A stretch of 64,000 nt of DNA from Bedellia somnulentella (Eukaryota; Arthropoda; Insecta; Lepidoptera; Bedelliidae). The stretch spans positions 248,001 to 312,000 of the forward strand of contig OY755178.1 in assembly GCA_963576735.1 (NCBI GenBank), written 5' to 3'. The notes beneath the pieces are model-generated. The model worked only from the letters and a program-made list of their open reading frames with translations. It did not search any database and was not told where the DNA came from. Below, in pieces: positions 60,507-64,000 of the stretch (position 1 is its first letter; each line of letters starts with the position of its first letter). Made by a program: the position numbers and the translations under genes.

Positions 60507-60690
60507 TAATAAATAAAGGAAAGAAAAATTTTGACACAGGCGGGAATCGAACCCGCGCCCTCGGGTATACGCCCCGACGCTCTGCCAATTGAGCTACCGC
60601 GTCAATGGCTGCCAGCGCGAAATTCTTCTATCCTTTATTTCTTTTACACGTTTAAGTAGTGTTTGCGTTTCCTACCTCCGAATTTATTGT
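60507..60690 (-). mobile_element. Repeat B copy with regular tRNA-like fold
   Basis: In reverse, 60605-60535 folds as a cloverleaf: D arm gctc/gagc, anticodon stem tcggg/cccga with loop gcgtata (gta at anticodon positions), T stem gcggg/cccgc. U33 is replaced by C and the acceptor stem is imperfect. It looks tRNA-Tyr-derived but is not counted as a working tRNA. Confidence 0.75.
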
Positions 60691-60777
60691 TTATTTTAAA
60701 TACCTTTGTTTTATTTATGCATACTTGTTTAATGTACCTACGTGACTTTTTGTCTTCTTAATAAATTAAAATAAAAC

Positions 60778-60914
60778 AAAGGTTTTTGGTGATGGGTATC
60801 AAACCGCATCGCCCAACAATCACTTAAGCCCCATATCCTAAGTCGTGTTTAACGACAAACGCGGAAGTGTTGTGTGAATTTGTAAGTGCTATTCTAAGCC
60901 GACCCTTCACAGCC
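60778..60914 (-). repeat. Repeat A fragment
   Basis: It has aggtttttggtgatgggtat, ccgcatcgcccaacaatc and tctaagccgacccttcacagc. The tail half is missing. Confidence 0.7.
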
Positions 60915-61814
60915 GCCTTATGACCAATATTTGCAATTTTTGTCTCTGAAAAAGGAAGCTAGAATATCTGCGTGAAATCTCGAGACTTTTATTTTAAAAC
61001 TCTTACTAAATAGTTTTTCGAGTTAAGGCTATATCGAACTATCTTACAACATTTTATCAAAATTTTCTGCTGTTTAGTTTAAACCAATATAAGGGATACA
61101 TATACATACAATAAAGATCAAGTGTTTATTCGTAGTTAGAGCAGAGTTCATGACCAAGACACACCGAACCAACAAACAATGGATCCGTTTCCGCCCGTCA
61201 AGTTCAAGATTACCGCGTCACTCTCCTCACGATTATTTGTCCCTTGTTCTGTCGTTTTAACTTAGCCTCTTTAGAAGAATAGAGATTTCGCTTTTAGTGA
61301 TAAGAGGGCCAACTATACTTCTATGTAGAACCAAAACCTGTATATGTATTAAAACGACCAAAAATTCTGCAACTATGTATGAAAATTGGGCACATGGAGG
61401 AATATGAAATTTTCCGCGCTCGTAGTTTTTAGGAGTACATGAACATACATTTTCTTAAATCATGCATACAAAGTGCATTAAATTAATTAAAAAATGCATT
61501 ACACATGTTAGATACTCTGTATTTAATTTGAAACACTCCCGTAGAATACACACACACAATTTTATTTATTGTCAACGTTTGTTACACTAAAATTAGATTA
61601 GACTAATATTATTCGTCTTTTATGTTATTAGTCTTACTAAAACTATAGTCGAATTTTGATCACTGGATGACCTCTAGTACTTTTAATTATATCATATTGT
61701 AATACACAATAAAGAGTTTTCCTATTCCACCTGTTCTAGTCTATACCATACAAGCTAACAGTAAATGATGTTATTATGAAAGCGGAGACGCAGAGTGCAG
61801 TGTTATTGTTTGAG
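60915..61814. other. AT-rich intergenic stretch, nothing firm
   Basis: No gene is seen. Near 61287 the words gcttttagtgataag and gggccaactatac hint at a decayed CR1/L2-like 3' end. Confidence 0.35.
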
Positions 61815-61940
61815 CGCGATGGCGCAGCGGCCGGGCAGTGCAGCTTGCTTGCTCAGCGATGCGTGTTCGATGTCACGGTCGGGTGCGGACTGGGCTCTCC
61901 GACGTACGTGGTTCCGAGCTGGGTAGCTGGCTATATTTAG
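61815..61940 (+). mobile_element. tRNA-like SINE remnant
   Basis: It has gcgatggcgcagcggccggg (A-box-like) and gcgtgttcgatgtcacgg (B-box-like) in tRNA order and is GC-rich compared with its flanks. The open frame here is probably accidental. Confidence 0.5.
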
Positions 61941-62185
61941 ATGTATTCGAATGGATTTGTTTTCTTGACGGATTTGTACTTAAGGAAATTTTGTCTGAAG
62001 TGGCTTCACTAATCAGTCTACCTAGACCATAAACATTTGTATTAGTATATAATAAAAAAAATCGTAGCAAAAATCAATATTTGGACAAAACATATCAATC
62101 TTACATGGCCGCCTTCTACTTACAAACCCATCAACAAAGGCTTTTATATCATCTACTGTGATGTATTATCTAATTCAATCGATGT

Positions 62186-62345
62186 CTAAACATCCGTATT
62201 GAGTAAGGACCTAGTTTGTGTTACCATAGCACTAATTTTTAGGTCAAAAATACTGTTTTTTTTCCTTAATTTATTGTTTTTTATATTGTATGTGGTTTTA
62301 TGTTAACATAAATATACGAGTTATCTATCTATCTATTTTTAGAAC
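62186..62345 (+). mobile_element. Possible LINE 3' end with (tatc)n tail
   Basis: A T-rich 3' UTR-like stretch ends in gagttatctatctatctatt. The microsatellite tail is the only evidence. Confidence 0.35.
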
Positions 62346-62552
62346 ATCAATAGCTTTTTGCGACAAAATTTAAATTAACAAATCTTCCTGTGCCATATAC
62401 ATCCTTCGCCACTTGCCAAACCAATTAATAAAACAAAATAATCATCCACAACATAAAGTACCCTGAAGTAAAACGTGTTAACGCTCAGTTAATTTCGATC
62501 CCTGTCGAAGATCTCGTCTCGTGTCCGCAGCCGCGGTGAGCAGCGCAGCATT

Positions 62553-62684
62553 GCTAGTACGAGCGGTGTTTAAACTAGTTATCGCGTGGTATAAAACACC
62601 CATCTCTTACGCACTTACTTAGTATCGTATACTGCCATCTTATTCTAACCGCTATCGTGTCGATATAATAGCGCTCGTACTAGC
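62553..62684. repeat. Short inverted repeat, 13-bp perfect arms
   Basis: gctagtacgagcg at 62553-62565 is exactly complementary to 62672-62684. The 106-bp interior is less AT-rich and has tataaaa. It is a small MITE or chance. Confidence 0.45.
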
Positions 62685-63009
62685 CCTCCAGGCCTTTCAC
62701 CCAGTTTTCTCGAGCAATTACTGCACCTAGCGTGGCGGAAAAGATATCGTGGAAACGTCGATAGTTGGCTCTTCATATATCGATTACATCGTTTAATAAC
62801 TCTTTTGGAGAAAAGAATATTTTATGTAATAAAGATTCGTCCTAAGGTAGGTGTGTTATATACAGTTAAAAATAAAATATAAATAATGAAAACAAGTATT
62901 AACAATACCAGCCCAGTGCGAGTCAGCCTCGCGTACCAAGGGTTCTCTACTATCATCTTTAATACTATTTTTTTTTAAATCGACCAAAATTTGCTTTAAA
63001 ATTACGTTT

Positions 63010-63330
63010 CACAGACGCCTACTGTTCTAACCCCGAGTCAGGCCTATACCGATTTGTCTCTTCTAAAGACATATGTGTGGTTAATTTATCATAGTTGTTA
63101 ACGGTGAGGAAAAACATCGTGAGGAAACCAACATCGCTAAGTTATACTTATATAGTCATCAGACAGTGTTATCGTATAAAACGGCGATAAGCCTGCCCCT
63201 ATCACTTGAGTGCTATGTCCAAACAAAACGTGCGTACTCTGCACACCAGTTGACAAAGTCACGTGATGTTCAGAAATATTAGTACCTCTGCCAACCCCTT
63301 TCGGAGATATTCGGCAAGAACGTTTGAGTT
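63010..63330 (+). mobile_element. SINE C copy, diverged
   Basis: It has tctaaccccgagtcaggcc, aagacatatgtgtggttaat, gtgaggaaaccaacat, cggcgataagcctgcccc and gtacctctgccaaccccttt. The head is truncated and the tail is lost. Confidence 0.8.
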
Positions 63331-64000
63331 GAGAGTATTCAAGTAAATACTCTGTGAAAATTTGAAGCGTCTACTTGTTACCGTTTTTAATATCTATTGA
63401 ACACAAAAATACGAAAAAAAACACGTTAATTGAACCCCATAATATATGATTAATATGTGCTTTTAAATTTTTAGTATTTATTTATTAGTTATAGCGGCTA
63501 CAGAAATTCATCATTTTTGAAAATTTCAGCTTTCTATCGATAACGGTTTATGAGTTACAGTCTGGACACAGACAGACAGCGGAGGCTTATTAATATGGAT
63601 GAATGAAAAAATCGAAAAAAAATTAGAAGAAGTTACGTAGTGTCAGCCTTGCATTTAGATTTTTCAGTTATCCAAAATTAATTTATTTAACAAATTTCCA
63701 ATAGTGGTTGAAGAGTGGCTAATTATATAAAGATAAATGAAAATCTTAGTAATTTTGCAATAATTTTTCAACAACGAAAAGGCATTTTACTGAGCGCTTA
63801 GTAATACTTGTGATTACATATTGGTAATAGATAATGTATGGCAATTTACTGTTATGTCATTATAATAACTTTATAATGTATAATTTTGCAAATGATTCGA
63901 AAACCCGACGAAATTTCACGACAAGAGTGAGTTGAATTTTCGTATCATGATTTATGCCAGTGTTTATACCCATTTCGTAAGTGAGAGCTTGTAATAGTAA
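63331..64000. other. AT-rich end of window with old repeat DNA
   Basis: Positions 63525-63600 (tctatcgataacggtttatg, agttacagtctgg, acagacagacagcgg) resemble a common old insect repeat. No gene is seen. Confidence 0.4.

Noticed and set aside
61838..62032. A 64-codon frame in GC-rich sequence
   Set aside because: It overlaps a tRNA-like SINE remnant with A- and B-box-like words and shows no protein family.

Overview
This window looks like nuclear DNA of a moth or butterfly (Lepidoptera). It is AT-rich, with intron-split animal genes and a dense mix of insect repeats: a Dong/R4-type LINE sitting in TAA repeats, tRNA-derived SINEs with ttatg tails, a roughly 250 bp repeat with a tatg tail, and Jockey/CR1-, RTE-, Ty3/gypsy- and hAT-type elements. 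The order is inferred from repeat types and was not checked against a database.

Two host genes can be reconstructed exon by exon, and they are divergent. On the minus strand, 16085 to 6040, a three-exon gene encodes a complete 323-residue beta-1,4-galactosyltransferase-family enzyme. A Leu at the donor-selecting position suggests a GalNAc-transferase. Its second intron (6227-15066) is filled with a decayed Dong-like LINE, a miniature LTR element (TRIM) and a CR1/L2-like LINE. On the plus strand, 20198 to 39313, nine coding exons join in phase to a 697-residue cytosolic endo-beta-N-acetylglucosaminidase (ENGase, GH85). Its introns hold an intact two-ORF LINE with a candidate target duplication, a reversed LINE, LINE 3' ends, and a 47-bp minisatellite that is an amplified copy of the end of coding exon 5 together with its 5' splice site. 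The first AATAAA after the ENGase stop lies inside a MITE with a perfect 8-bp target duplication. Both genes act on N-glycans.

From about 37 kb to the end the window is mostly repeats. There are about fifteen recognisable copies of the 250 bp repeat (called repeat A here). A 308-bp unit carrying a tRNA-Tyr-like module (repeat B) occurs scattered, as inverted pairs, and as a tandem array next to a 200-N gap. There is a palindromic SINE, one orphan GC-rich candidate exon of an unidentified membrane protein (47242-47389, minus), and a full-length Ty3/gypsy element with identical 486-bp LTRs and an open 1613-codon gag-pol (50159-56013). The gypsy element has landed in a noncoding element crowded with short GCCGTA/GGCATT-like motifs. 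A hAT remnant with a perfect 8-bp duplication and an internal 250-bp palindrome follows at 57278-58240.

The first 6 kb hold a frameshifted OTU-protease fragment, an RTE-type LINE relic interrupted by two small insertions with target duplications, and the 3' flank of the glycosyltransferase gene. No prokaryotic features, rRNA genes or convincing functional tRNA genes were seen.
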